Origin: Siphonodentalium dalli
Lineage: Eukaryota; Mollusca; Scaphopoda; Gadilida; Siphonodentaliidae
Assembly (NCBI GenBank): GCA_032622095.1
Contig: CP136068.1
Location: forward strand, 153,105,151 to 153,169,150
Length of the DNA: 64,000 nucleotides
Direction: 5' to 3'
The translations under genes and the position numbers were made by a program. Shown in pieces: positions 32,837-46,700 of the stretch (its first letter is position 1; each line of letters opens with the position of its first letter). The notes under the pieces were generated by a model. The model ran no database searches and was not told where the DNA came from. It saw only the letters and a program-made list of their open reading frames with translations.

Positions 32837-33421
32837 TCTGTGTGTGTGTGTGTATGTGTCTGTTTGTGTGTTCGCGATGGACTCGAAAACGGCCAAGCCG
32901 ATTTCGATGAAACTTGGTATGTGGGGGTAATTTCGGCCGGGGAGTGGCATGGGCCTGTTAATTTGCTCGTGCGACGCGACCTTGAAATCGGGTCATTTTA
33001 AGGTCAAACGCCCGAGTATCACGGGATTTCGATCAAAATTAGTGTCTGTGGATACTTTCGTATGGGGAGTGTCGTAAGCCTATTCGTTTGCCCGTGCGAC
33101 GTGACCTTGACCTTGAAATTGATGAGATTTCGACGAAATTTGATACGTAGGGTTACTTTTGTCCACTGAGTGTTTTGGACGGGTCAAATCGTGACCCAGA
33201 CCTTCAAAATGGTCAATTCGACGAGGTAAAATCGGGTAAAATCGGATGGATTTCGATGGGTACTTTTGTCGGGTACTTTTGTCCGGGCAGTGTTTTGGAC
33301 GGGTCAAATTGTGACCCCCACCTCACCTTGACCTTCAAAATGGACAATTCAGGGTCAAATCGCGCAATTCGCCGAAAAGCAGAGGGGAAACAGCCCGGAC
33401 GAAGTCGGGTCCACCTACTAG
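32837..33421 (+). mobile_element. Helitron-like non-autonomous element, plus copy
   Basis: The element starts TCTGTGTGTGTGTG after an A and ends CAGCCCGGACGAAGTCGGG-(T)CCACCTACTAG before a T. That gives a 5' TC, a CCCG-8-CGGG stem about eight bases before a 3' CTAG, and an A|T insertion site, all as in Helitrons. The interior carries GACCTTGACCTTGAAAT and two TTTTGGACGGGTCAAAT units in the opposite sense to 29062-29640. There is no coding capacity. Assignment is by structure only. Confidence 0.65.
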
Positions 33422-33714
33422 TATAAAATATTTGCCATGTTATATACCAGTTGCCAACGCGTTTCGTCATCAAGATTGAAGTAAAACTGGAGGATAAAAT
33501 TGTTAGATGTGGAACATAGCTTTCAAATTCTCTTGATTACCAACCATCACACGGTACGAAGACAATTTTTAGACACAACCACTGCCAAAAACAAAAAAAT
33601 TTGGGTCAAGAGATGGGTTGCATGGTATTTATCGGAAATGGCTAAAGGTAAATTTTTTGATAGCCCCTTCCTAATAATATAAGGTTGATCCGGAAGTGGC
33701 TAATGTTTATTTAT
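33422..33714. other. Intergenic, nothing recognised
   Basis: Short AT-rich spacer. A 60-codon frame here is not recognisable. Confidence 0.4.
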
Positions 33715-34345
33715 CAGTCCGCGTTTAAGTCATCTGATGTCAAAGGCGTCTATTCCCCTGGCCAGGTGATCCGTGTGTACCGAATTCCCTTTGCGCATAT
33801 GATTATTTAAAAAAAAAAATATTAGTGGCACTTGAAGTCATCTGAGGTCAACGGGACATATCCCATGACACTCCTCGTGTTCTTTACCAATGTGAATACA
33901 TTTCATCGACAAGATTCCAACCATTTTATGTATATCATTAACTGTTTAGTTCAATTAATTATTAGTGTCATTTTATGTAATATGATGTCAATAATACATT
34001 ATATACCAGGACATTACCAGACCTCGGTGTACACATGTTCAGGTCCGAGGATCCATCCGTTTGGTCGCCTGTAGCCGAAATGCATAAAACATAATAACAA
34101 GTGACATTCTGAGATATTTGAGGTCAACGGCATATATTACATGACATCCGGGTTAATTGACAGTTGTGTACACATGTTCAGATCCGAGGGTCTAGCCGTT
34201 TGGTCGCATATAGCCAATATTCATATAAATTTGTTATTAGCGCCTTTGAAGAAATCTGAGGTCAACAGGACCTATCTAATAAGATTCCCCGGGTCGAATT
34301 ACCCATATGTACAAATTATCCCGCTGTTTGTTAGCTTATAGCCCC
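33715..34345 (+). repeat. Degenerate ~140-bp tandem repeat
   Basis: TCATCTGA(G/T)GTCAA and variants occur at 33730, 33839, 34108 and 34250. A second element, GTACACATGTTCAG(G/A)TCCGAGG, lies at 34030 and 34167, each followed by CCGTTTGGTCGC and (T/A)GTAGCC/ATAGCC. Some copies have lost one half of the unit. Confidence 0.65.
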
Positions 34346-37300
34346 GACAATCAGACAAACAAACACAATTGAGTCTTTTTTATTATTGATGATGTATTTT
34401 TAATATAATCAGGGGGGGGGGTCAGGAAAAAATTCCAGGATACAAGGATGAAATATTTGTTTGGGAGGGAAACCCACCACCCCGGGAACGCAAGTGTTTT
34501 CCTGTCCAACAAATGCAGAGTCAGATCTCGGCGTGTGGAAAATATTCAGTAGGTTTGTAATGCAAAGACTTGTAGCGCTACTATTAATACAAAGAATGAC
34601 ATTGTTTCGTCAGCGGGAACTCCCCATAAACATATAACGGATTTTGACAAAGTTTCTGTGGACATGTTTGTTGCAAACCTGAAACGGACAGTGCTGAATG
34701 ATTGTAAAACAGTTTCATCAATACTATGGTATACCCAATCGTGTAGGCATAACAAATACGAAATTATTATAGTGTGCAATGGTTATAAAATTAATACACA
34801 TCAGTTCAGCTGCGAGCTTTAGAATTCGCAATGTACACCGGGGTATGGTTGGTATTGGTGCTGAGCCATGTTGGGCACGCAAAAATATGACTAAGACAAG
34901 ACAGACTGTGACTCTTTAGACTTCAAGAGTCACTCTTTAGACTACAAGAGTCAGAGTTTGTCAAATTTACTTCATAATAAGTAGTTGGAACTATACACCT
35001 AGCTTTGAAATCAAGTGTTCACATTGACATACATACGGTTCATTTCACAATCAGGTTGAGTATTTTTTCTCATTTATGTCAAAAATCTTATTTTCAGATT
35101 GTTTTTTTTATTTCAAGTTGTGTGTTATTATAGTGATGTCCCAGTGTTTAACTTGAATATTATGGTCCCTACGGTCAATTATCTGTATTTGGTGATGCAC
35201 GGAACAACGGAATAACAATATTTCACCGAAAAAGAGATTCATATGCTATTCAACAGAAAAAGTCTTTCCTCGCAATCATATAAAATGAAATTAATTGTTT
35301 CATTTAAGGGTCCTGCTGATAATAACACAGAAAATTTCAGATTCCGAAAAAAAATCACTCATCTGAAATTAAAAAACAAGCAAATTCCATGTTCTAAAAC
35401 AGATGTGTTTCCAACATATTAAAAGATGATGTCAAAATTAGCATGCGGAAATCTCATACAATTGTTGGAATAACATATTAGTGCTACAACGGAAGGTACA
35501 CTGTTCTGACTATTGTGATACAATGAGAACTGCTGTCAAAAAATGTTTCGGAGTGGACATTTTCGATAGAAAGAAGTACCCACATCCCATACGGACAATT
35601 TTGCATGATTATACTGCAATTTTGTAAACCATAGGCCATCTAAATAAATGTATTGATAGTGTTAGAGACTCTAAATTATTTTAGGATGGGAAATACTGTG
35701 AATCAGCTTACCAAATGTCAAAATTGCAGCACTTAGAAATTAAGAACAGCGTAAATGCTGATTGAATCTAAGCATTTTATGTGATGAATGTGGAAACATG
35801 TGAGACTTATGAAATATCACTATCTCATTGTGTTCACTCTGTCTCTTACAGTATCTTCTTAGGGTTGTTTGTAGACACAAAGACTCCAAATGTTCAGTGA
35901 TACTGTATCAAAAACTGTTTCGGGGTGGACATTATTGATAGGACATACATGTATTAAACCATGTGTGTACTTCTAGTCTGTATATAAAAAGAACTGAGCT
36001 TCATACGCCCTAAATCTATCAACTTGTTAGAAATAAATAAGGGACTATGCTAAATTGTCAACATTTCTCACTGACACAACTCGACCTACAATCAGCTGAA
36101 AGATCCCTGACCCTAAAATGATTACTCCCTCATAGCCATATCTATTTCAACATGGATTATGATTTTAATCCCTCAACTTTTCATGTTTGTTTGATTTCCA
36201 AAACGTTGAGTTGATAGTTACATGTTCCCCTTTGCAGTGTGTTTCGGAGGGGACAATTTGAACTGATTTGTGTGTAATCTGTTTCCCCACGGCTGTTAAT
36301 TGTGATTATGAGCTGGATAACAGTCTGTGTGCAAATGCTTCTTCGTGAGTTGCACATTCGATAGGATGTGGGTCTAATAACTCCAATATTATGTGACCAA
36401 AAATATTGCCAAACCACCTACAGGAAGCTAAATCATTTCTGCGTTTTATAGCAAAAATCTCACAATAGAACTTCCTTCTTCACATGCTGGCCTCGTAGGT
36501 GGTCTGCCCTACCTTGTTTACATCTGAGAACTTGTGAGTGCGGGCAAGCTTTGGTGGAAATACTATTGACGTACTTAGTAGCATTGTGTTTGTATGAGCC
36601 CTAATAAGATTCAACTCTCTGAGGGTGGTTTCAGTTCCATTTATCGCGATCCATGGTCATTCGCATGACCGATACTCTGCGAGAGCAATTACTTGGGTGA
36701 GTAGCTGTTCCAATTATGTGACACCGAACAAGTAATATAGCACCACGTGTATTGACGACTGCCAAAGCTACTGATTTACTCACAAATTTGACAACACCAC
36801 CTATATGATTAGAGTTGACATCAGCATTTTAGAAGTTAGTGGGGCAAACATTACATGTGTATACATCTGTGAGAGCAATCGCTCCAGTCTCTTGGAAGGA
36901 CTGGATCCACCAAAAAATGAGCCATTTGCACGCAGACTGCTAACCAGTCAGAATTAACATCAACAGTACGGGAAAATGCAGACTAATTGTGTGTAACATT
37001 TCCTTAATACACTATGAGCACACTCTGAGCACCAAAACGCTGTACACTAGACTTGCGATGTAGAACATATTCAACATAGGCGTATTGACATTACTATTGT
37101 CTTGTTATAAATCTACAATTCAACACAAAATACGAAGTCCTGATCAACAAACAGGATAACATGCTCACAGCTGATTGGAGACAAAGACACTTGAGCTCTA
37201 TGTTTTTCTAGAAAATCAATCAGAAACTTCTACAAAACTCCTTTTAATATATTGGACTGTCTCTTTTGTTACCAGAAAATATTTTTTTTCCTTAGAAACA

Positions 37301-38488
37301 GGAGTATAATAAACAATGATCAATTTGACACGATTGATGCATGAAATATTTCACTCAAGGTGAGAACTCTCAAGTAAAAAATTGAGGTTTCTACAGACGA
37401 TCCATTGCTTCTTGTGAATCATCTCAAGTATCAAGCATGTCCAGTTGATTACCCTCTTGTACAATCAACATGAATACAACCGGTAATAAAATCGTTAGAG
37501 TACCACTAGTATTTTTATTTACATGTCAAAATTCTTAATTTGCAAAAACGTTTATAACTGTAAGAAACTGACAGTTACACTGTGTACCGGTATATATGGA
37601 GGGATGTTGATGTAGGTGTGGTGATAAGCCATTCATAAACTTGATTATTCGGACTACCAGTATGTTGTCACAGGAAACTTGTTCTTCGTTGAAAAGTTTA
37701 AATTAATTTTTTAGGTTGATCTGAGATGGCTCAATTAAACTCATGGATTTGGAAAGTTGGGTGTCAGTATGTATACTACTTTATGTTGGAATTCAAAACG
37801 TTAATAACTAGAGAAAAGAAGAACACGATAACATGATAACATTTCAAATTCGCTGATCCAATATCTCTATCAAATTATGCAATGACTTACTATCCATCAC
37901 TCTTTCTGAACTCATTGTCAATGTGATATTCTGGATCAATTCAGATAGGTATTAGTCCAAAAGTATTCATCAAAAGATAAGTAAAAAAAATGGTATTTAA
38001 GAATAATTATTGAGAACTTAATATGAATATAGCACAATTTTTTCACAGGTCCTACATGACCTTTGGATATCAAACAAAGGTCTAGATGCCTATTTCTTTA
38101 ACATTTGTGAAAATAACAAGGTTTTTTAACTGGGAATGACTTTTTGAAAAACTCCATCAACCATCAATTATCAATGTAGTATCGGTTTAGTGACCCTGAT
38201 ATAAGAGAGGACTTCCCTCATGATTGACTAAATTCTCTCCACCTCCAGCTCAGTAAACCGATAATATACCCTGCTACCCTTCTTGATAGGAATTGGACAT
38301 TCAGCAATCGGACAAAGAATTTCAGCCTTTTTAACAGTCATGCTCATTGGATTAATTTAGATCTTTAAACAGTTCTTCTCTGGGGTTGATTCTAGTCATA
38401 AAGACAATTGAAGTTTGGTTGCCACATACTCTCTCAACCTCACCTGGCCACCATATATCATCGTATATAACTACCACCCACTGTCCAA
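34346..38488. other. Long intergenic stretch, no recognised gene
   Basis: A run of ten G lies near 34411. CTCTTTAGACT(T/A)CAAGAGTCA repeats twice near 34913-34954. GTTTCGG(A/G)GTGGACATT occurs at about 35546 and 35920. The rest is AT-rich with no long open frame. Part of it may be non-coding sequence of the transposon that follows on the minus strand. Confidence 0.45.
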
Positions 38489-40845
38489 CTAAATTTGTAT
38501 CACCTGTGTATCTGATGTTGCAACGGCATTTGAACTAAATTGCAATGTAACATCCTTAAAGGCACCAACATAGAGTTTGTTCTGACATCTCGCAAAGTCT
38601 TCACATTGGCAAAATTTGCAAAAGCATGATAAATCTCTGACAGACATTTTGTACTTTTCAAGCGGTCTGACTGAATGAATGTGTAAAGTACCATTTACAG
38701 TTTTAACATAACTTTCAGTGCGATCTTGTTTGATGTCACTGGAAGAAATATAAACAAACTTTCGAGTGGAATTTACATATCTTCTTGTTGAACTCTCAGA
38801 TGGCCCACATCCAACTTCAACCAGTTTATCAGTACAGAATTCATAAAACTCATGTTTATTTCTTAGTAAAGCCTTCCTATTTGTTACTGCTCTGGTGGCT
38901 GCATATTTAACAACTGCGGAACAACCATCTGCAGAATTTTTGTCATGAGAACTTTCGAAATATTCACGATGGAAATCACTTTGCAGCGATATATCAGCGA
39001 AGATTTTCCTGCCTCTGTACTGGCTAGAGCAATCATCAGTCCACTGAATGAACTTTTTCATGGCGTATTCATTTTGAGGTAGTCTATGACATTGTTACTT
39101 ATTGTGGCAACAGCAGCAGCATCATGCTTTATATCATCTGAAATGTACACAATGATCACAATCTTGTTAGCAGGGCCAATGCTATTTCCAGTGTTCAAAT
39201 AACACACAACGGGGTCACTTGTGTATGCGCCCAATGGTAACTTTGTACTTCAATCTGCATACTACATGAATAATTTTCTGCAAAGTCCAGGATCATGATT
39301 GCAGCTTTTGGCGGTATCTCTTATTTTGATTTTCTGAACATATCTAGTTGTCACTTGGCCCGGAATAGATGGCTTGATAGTGTTGTTATACTATTTGTTG
39401 AGAAGCAATATTTATAAGACCATTTATGTCTGTAGTTTTCGTCAATAGCTGAGTAGTCTTCACATCATTTCCACCGTTGTTGGTTTTGGAAACACGTTCC
39501 CATGTCAGATATTCTACATGTACTTTCCCAGACTTCCTTCTCAAAGCAGAGAATTGGCGATTGAATTTCGAAACCCCACAAGATTTGCATGTTCTGTCTT
39601 GACAATTATTTTTAGGGTATTCAGTATAAGGACAGAGTATTGTATCAGATGCTTTTCGTTCATTCTGGATCTGGATGTGAGAAACATTATATTATAAGCA
39701 TATCTTATTAATTGTTTCATATTGGAACATTTCACACAACGGCAGACCATTCTTTCTGAAGCTCCGAGGGTTCTGACATTTGTCGATTTGTTTTTAATAA
39801 ATGTCACATATCCAACCTTTACATTTGGGTTTTTCCGCTTGAAGTTTGAGAACAAGGAGAGATACGTATCCCCAAGAAGGAACAGTGACTTCATTTTCTT
39901 CACTCTCTTTTTGAGAGGCATCTCTCCACTGTTCAAATACCAGAATCCCTGTATCTTGAAATTTGTTGCCTCGTTGATACTATCCTTCCTCTTCTGCCTA
40001 ATCCCTCCATGTATCCCTTTCCATACTTTAGCATAAACTGTTGTTGATATCCCAAAATTATGTGCCATGCGATATGTGAGTTGCGGCTGTTTACATGATT
40101 TTGCAACAATATATCTAGCAATTCTTGATTTTGAGTTACCCCTTTGACGCCCTTTGCTATGACATGAAGGCAATTCTTTTTGGGAGTTCCATAATGATAT
40201 TCTAATTTCCGTTTAGTTGATTTATTTCTTATCTGGGATGTCTTTTTCAAATGTAGATCTACTGCTTTTCCCAGAGAGGCTGGTGTTTTTGGCAGAATTG
40301 TTTCTGCCTGTGAAACTTTCCAATATAAAGTAGATGTACTTGCACTACTGGCAACCTTGCTCTGAGATCCCTCCTGCCAGTCTCGACTTTTCTTCTTTTC
40401 CTCATTCATTCTCCTTTCCTTCCTTTTCTCCTCATTCCAATATTTTCTCCTCTCTTGAGGTGACATGTTTTTAATTTTGTTCTTACTATTTCCCATCTTT
40501 TCAACTTGTTTTGACTTACTCTTCATTTTATGACTTTTCTGATTTTCTTTTCCCTTCCTTTGGTTTCTCTTCTGTTTGGCACACTTTGCCCGCAATATTT
40601 CCTGAGCAATCTGGTCTACTTCTGCAACCCTTTATGTTCTCAAATACCATCTTTCTCTTTCCCTTTGTTTGATTTTCTCTGCATGAGCGACATTTTTCTC
40701 TATCAAGGACTTTCTCCAAAGGGTTGACCGAGATCTTCTTTTTTCTGCCTTGAACCAATTGCAGTTTCACTTTCCAGACTTTTCTCATTACTTTTGTCTT
40801 TAGCTGCCCTTGATCTAAGCTTTTCTTTCCATAGAAACTTGACAA
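38489..40845 (-). pseudogene. Transposase-like gene, frameshifted
   Basis: Reading from 40845 down, the N-terminal third is strongly basic with RRKYWNEEKRKERRMNEEKK. A middle part has KRRKDSINEATNFKIQGFW, LFSNFKRKNPNVKVGYVTF and VCRCVKCSN (paired cysteines). The last frame (39061-38489) carries WTDDCSSQYRGRK, FESSHDKNSADGCSAVVKYA and a CFCKFCQCEDFARCQN zinc-ligand cluster. This combination belongs to a repetitive transposase-like family of marine invertebrates with a D-x-C/S-x-x-Q and H-x-K-x-x-x-D-G core; I cannot name the superfamily. Frameshifts separate the parts and 39062-39540 is not readable. Terminal repeats were not found. Confidence 0.6.
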
Positions 40846-42677
40846 CCATTCTATTACAATCCATCTTTCAATTTCACTCCAGCAACATAAATATGATGTG
40901 TGTTATGAATGTTTTTAGTCATAAATTGAGTAACTGTATTTGTTTTCTTTACTCAGAATTAAAGCAGACAACATGGTTAACCAGACAACATCTACAATTA
41001 TAGAGTTATTTCCCTTTGTGGTACGATTTTCGTACAATACAAATTTCATACCAAATTGACACAAATACTAAAAAGACAAAAAAAAAAAAAAAACCTACAA
41101 AAAATTGGTTTCAATAGCTTTTGAATCGAGGATGAATTAACACTGACGATTCATTTTCAAATTCCATATCTGAATGTTCGTAAGGTCGAAATGCAACTTA
41201 TCATTGAGGTTTTTTGAAGGTTAACATGTGTCTTAATCAGCCAGTAAAGGTTGTCATTGTTTGAAAACTAATTCACTATCCTTTTCTTCATGAGTAATCT
41301 TCTTTCAGATCGTCCATCTATTAAGCACAATAGCACATGTATACGGTACATCAGTGCCATTCCTACATACAAAGGGTCAGTTTTCTTTCCTACATGTGAG
41401 CATTTCTTGACTTATATCAATTGGCAGTCTCATAACAATATCATGCTAAACTTATACCGGTACATGGTTGTCTGTTGGCATTTTCAAAATCCTTCGTTGG
41501 ACAAATTCATTTGTATCCAATGGTTTTCTCCACATTCATTTTAGATTCTTCCCAAAATACCATAATGGAACCACGTATCACTATATTGGAGTTGTTCATG
41601 AGTAAATAAATGTGAGTGTTTGCTGTTATGTGGGAAAATGCAGCTAAATAATTTTATTTTATTGTTAACAGTTTATTAAGATAATTGATTTGGTATCCTC
41701 AATTATGATAAAGGTCAGCTCGAAATATACAAAAAATAGCTTTTTTGATCATAATTGAAATGGGAATTCATTTTTGGCATCTGAATTGCACCAAGTGGCG
41801 TGACTATAATGTCTCCATTGGTGGGCCAGTCTGTCTTAGAATGTCCAACTGTACCACACTATTGAACCAGTATTTAGTGAGAAAAATGTTGCATTCAGAC
41901 CAAAAGTAGACATTTTAACTACGTTCAGTCAAATTATTGAACTGAAATGGCCATGAGTTGGATACTATCCAACCTTATATGTGGGTCATAGGCTGAACAG
42001 CTTGAGTTAGAACATTCCAACCCACGGGTGTGCAAACAGCGATTTTCCTGAGTTGAAATTGTCAGCCTTTACTACTCGTGCAATGTCACTAACCAATCGC
42101 AATTATACTAATGGTGCACATATAATATGGCATAATGTGATCAGTCTCCGATGCTTAACAAAATACAATTAAATATTTGTTCACAAATATTCTTTTAATT
42201 TATTTGGTTGCTTGGCAATAATATAGATAACTTACAGGGTTACCCGATGTTGCCCAAGTGATGTGAAACACTCGGCTGTGGACATATGGTGAGAATATTA
42301 TCATAAACAATTGTATATCCTGATTATAAGTAGTGGCCACCTTGTCGGAGTGATTGTCATTTTGTTGATCATGATCAATTCGTCACACCAATAAAGAACT
42401 ATTTATTTATTTACATTTTACAACTGAGCGTACTTCAGACGTTATTATTTTTTTAAATCGTACAGTCAACGTGTTTGAAATCGATAGGTTTTGTTTGGGG
42501 GTGCCACCACATGAAGATCATAAACACATTAGTTCGCAAAAAATAAAATTGAGTTTTACATAGAAGTGTATAAATCAATATAGTAGATTAGACTAGGATT
42601 TTGAGGACATCTGGTTATCGTATCTCCACGAAGATACATATTTCTCCCACCCCTACACACTTTAGCACAGGCAGCCA
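40846..42677. other. Intergenic, no recognised gene
   Basis: Possible 5' non-coding part of the transposon up to about 41100, where an A run of about 18 occurs. The rest is AT-rich and has no recognisable coding sequence. Confidence 0.4.
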
Positions 42678-42866
42678 GTGTGAGATAGCTAGGTGAGATT
42701 TCCCTGTCTCACATAACACGTGACCATCTATCTCACACCACCCACGTGACTGCTTTACCTATTTAATTAAGAGCCGGAACTAATTTAACAATCCTTCATC
42801 ATGTTTTGTGTGAACTAAAACAGATAAAAACAATGGCGACCAACCAGTTACGCTTCACGTTTCAAG
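42678..42866 (+). promoter_or_regulatory. Possible promoter and first coding exon
   Basis: Two CACGTG E-boxes (42717, 42743) lie inside an 11-base inverted repeat GTGTGAGATAG/CTATCTCACAC (42678, 42728). About 85 bases on is AAACAATGG (ATG at 42833, strong context). An 11-codon frame MATNQLRFTFQ runs to a GTAAAT donor at 42866. The next exon could not be identified, so this remains a guess from signal order alone. Confidence 0.25.
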
Positions 42867-43551
42867 TAAATAAATACGGACGAATTCGAAGACGCTAATA
42901 CAAATGGAGATAATCCTCAACTGTTAATCACGAAAACCTTCAACATAACCTCACTTGCAGACACAGAGTTGCATATTTTACATGAAATATAAACGACTAA
43001 TTTGCGAGCATATTCCATAAAAAAACGGAAGACTCCAAGCGAAACTGGCACCACTGGCACATTTCGTAACAGGTAAACAATAGCCGCTTCACAAATGACG
43101 AACGAAATAATTCCACATTCGAACAGTTGTCATCGTTGCAATAAATCGTCGAACGCGTCTAACTAACATTTGTCTGTCATATATTCACATGTTTCCTTTT
43201 CTAATGGTATCGATATGGTCATTTCCGATGACAAACACGATTAGTCCAGTTGTATATACTTCATATCAATACGAGCGTTTCTCGGAATTTATGCAGGTGC
43301 AACGATGTGACGTATCCATGTCGTTTTTCACAAGACCGTGTCGATTTCACTCTAACGTATTAACCCTGCGCGCACGGGTAACGCGCTTTGTTTTTACAGT
43401 ATATACCTTTGGTATATACCGAAATCATCCCAGTTAATCACGAATATCGCATCAGATTTCTCCCCAGATATACCGTTACGAAGCTACTGGAGTGCGCCAA
43501 AGATTTGTATAAAACACAAAATCGGAATGAGGCTCTTGGGTTGGGAGAAAA
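42867..43551. other. Intergenic, no recognised gene
   Basis: An 82-codon frame at 43189-43437 shows no family similarity. No repeats were seen. Confidence 0.4.
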
Positions 43552-43703
43552 ATGATCCATCATGACCTGGGGTGTGGGATGGAAAAATCTCAACCTCGGG
43601 GCAGATATTTGGTCCGGACACTCGACAAGCCTCGTGTCCGGCCCAAATATCTGGCCCCTCGGGTGAGATTTTTCCATCCCACACCCCAGGTCATGATGGA
43701 TAA
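43552..43703. repeat. Hairpin F, ~70-nt arms, at the edge of a LINE
   Basis: The left arm 43552-43621 contains CCATCATGACCTGGGGTGTG and GGATGGAAAAATCTCA. The right arm 43634-43703 is its reverse complement at about 90%. The loop is 12 bases. The last arm base meets the LINE remnant directly. Confidence 0.95.
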
Positions 43704-46700
43704 TATTAGTCTTAAAGAAATGTCCAGGTTCTCCCTCTGTTCACCGTGCTATACTCATTGTGTACCTGTTTGTGTGTTTTTGCCATTAAGACCGTGTCAT
43801 CAGCATATAAAATGAGCAACAGTTTTAGGTATGTATGAAAGTTTTCCTGGACATGCATGGATATTTTTAGGAGTGCAGATACGCATTGGGCAGTCATAAA
43901 CTCTTCCAGGTCGTTAAGATAAATTGCATATAGGAGACGGGATATGTTATCTCATCGTCTAACTCATAAAAGGCATGGAAATGTTGCCGTCAAGCTATTT
44001 CCTAACCGGACACGAGATTTAATGTTCGAGTACGTGTTTTTAACAACTCTTAGAAATTTTCCATTTATTTCGGTTAGTAGCAACGTATGCCAAAGACCCT
44101 GTCCCAACTCTATATAAAGCTTTCTCGAAGTCAACGAATGAACAATAACGATTTATATTTAACTTTCTGACAATATCGGTCAGCTTGTGTAAAATGAAGA
44201 TATTATCAGCTGTTGAGTATCCTTTTTAGAACCCAGACTGATTTTCACTGTTGTACTGTATTCAATATACGCCAATAATCTATTTATGAACATTTTGGTG
44301 AATGATTTTCCAAAAAAACAGCTTAATATCGTGTAGTTCTTTGGGTCATTTGAGTAGCCCGTATTGTTATATATATATTGGCAATAACCCCTGTTCCCCA
44401 AGAATATGGTTATCGATCAGTTTCCAGCCCGTATTGTTATATATATTGGCAATAACCCCTGTTCCCCAAGAATTTGGTATGCGATCAGTTTCCATTACAA
44501 GGTTAAACATATTACTGGCGGTTATCTGGGGCTGACTGAAGGTATTCGTTCAGTAATTTGTCTTCTGGTGATTTGCCATTCTTCACAATCGTAACGCGGT
44601 TTTCAGGTCCTGCTGGTTATCGGTTTGTTTCATGTATCATTTTTGCCTATCACTGAGTCGTCCTGTATGATCGTATAGTCATCATCATAGTCTATACCAT
44701 TGAGGGACTTAAAGAAATTTTCTAATATTTAGATGTCAATATTTGAAGTTTGGCTCTTACTTGGCTGTGTAGTTTTTTCCAGAACTTTTTGGAATTTCTA
44801 TGCTTAAGTTTGGACATGTGTAAAGAGAATGGATGTTTATATATTCCCTGACCTCTCTCATGTAGAGTTTTGATCTAGGGTTTAGCCCTGTTCTGTGAAT
44901 CCTAACTATCCTACAACTACGTGAGAACCAAGGTTTATTATTGAAAGGTTCCTTTTGTTTCGTCGCAAATGTATCATCGGCTGCGTCAAATAATGTTTTT
45001 GCAGTAAGATTGTTCACTTCGGATAGATGGGATGGACTCAGTGCGTTTGCTTGTATACTTTCAAGTGGGTGTCAAGGTATTTATTGTGACGGGATTGACG
45101 TTCCATTGAAACTCACATATTTTACTTTGGTCCCATTTTCGGTGAACTTTCGGTAGTGAGTCACTAGTGTCTGTGTTACATATATTTACTATTACTATAG
45201 CTAACATAATTGGACAATGGTAGTCGGACCACACAGGATTAAATTCCCAACTGTATACGTAATTTAGTATTGACACAGCTTCTAATGAATTAACCGTATA
45301 GTCTATTACTGAACAATCCTGACTAGTAAAATCACCAATCTTTGAATGTGTGCCTGTTTCTGCAGAATGAAAGGATGCGTCTGTCGTAGTTATTTTTGCT
45401 TCTTTCTCTAGTATGTCACTGCTTTGGTAGAGTATTATATTCTAAATGTATTGAATTGTCATCAGGATATGAGTTAATCCCGGGTATTCATCATTTTCAA
45501 AATCGGCTGATGGTACATAATCCGGGTCCACGGACATTCGAGCATTAAAGTCTCCACATAAGGTAATATTCTCACTTCTATTTTCCAGATAAATAGTCAG
45601 GATTTCTGTGAATGCATAATGAGGAACATTATGTTGATTTTACAATGTCGTCCCTTTCAGCGATAATAATTCCACCTGATCGTGTATTCGATAATATCGA
45701 TCTAATTTCCATGAACCTGGCATCACTAAGTTGTCACAATCGTCGGTTTTGGTTTCATGAAAACATAGGACTAAGACATCATATGACTCACACAAAGCTA
45801 AAAAAAATCTGGACATTTCAATCGAGCCCGCAGGCCACACATATTAATCGATAGCGCTCTGAGCTGGGTCTTGTGTTATGTTGAAATATGTGCGTTGGGG
45901 AATGAGGTTTGATATTCCTTGTATATTTGTTGAAAGACATTTCACCATTCTGTGAATATGTTAATTATACATGTAATCCATGTCATCATCACAAAATAGG
46001 TCCATTTGAGCATCAACCAAAGCATCGTGTATTTCCCCATTGGTGTTATACAAATCATATGTGGTAATATTATCACCGGACGGGTTATGGATATAACCAG
46101 TATGGTTCGCACAAAAATCAAATCCGTTAATTGTTTCTTTGGTGTTCGTGCGAACGAGGGCGCCCCGATATCAAATATTCGTCGGAATAATAGCAATCAT
46201 GTTTCACGTGTCTGCTCGAAGTTACGGTGGTTGATAGTCCACTCTCTACGGAGACGTGACCAGTGAGAATTTTACGCACGTATTCAATGTAATCAGCTGT
46301 GTTATGGTTATGCATATGGGCTAGGATAACAACTGCCGTACCTGATGTCTATCGCACTGTCTAGTACACATGTTACTGGACTGTTTACATTCAATATCGG
46401 CTGTATTATTAGCATAAATTGAACATAACACTGACAACTCGCTCAATTAATTACGACATTAATAAGTAAATGCGTCAAACTGGCCAATACCAGGGATTAG
46501 TGTGGTAATGTTTATTTTGACACCCAGGTGTCATTCAGTTCAGTTAGAATGGTGGACGGAGCTCTAGGCCCCATGTGGATTCGTTTCTCCTTCGTTTCTT
46601 GTGCTGAATGTCGAAGTCGTCGTCAGGAGTTGAATCTTCGAAGGATACAGCCAGTCGTTCTTTCCCTTTTGGGCTCAGGTGAACCACTGAAGAATACTCG

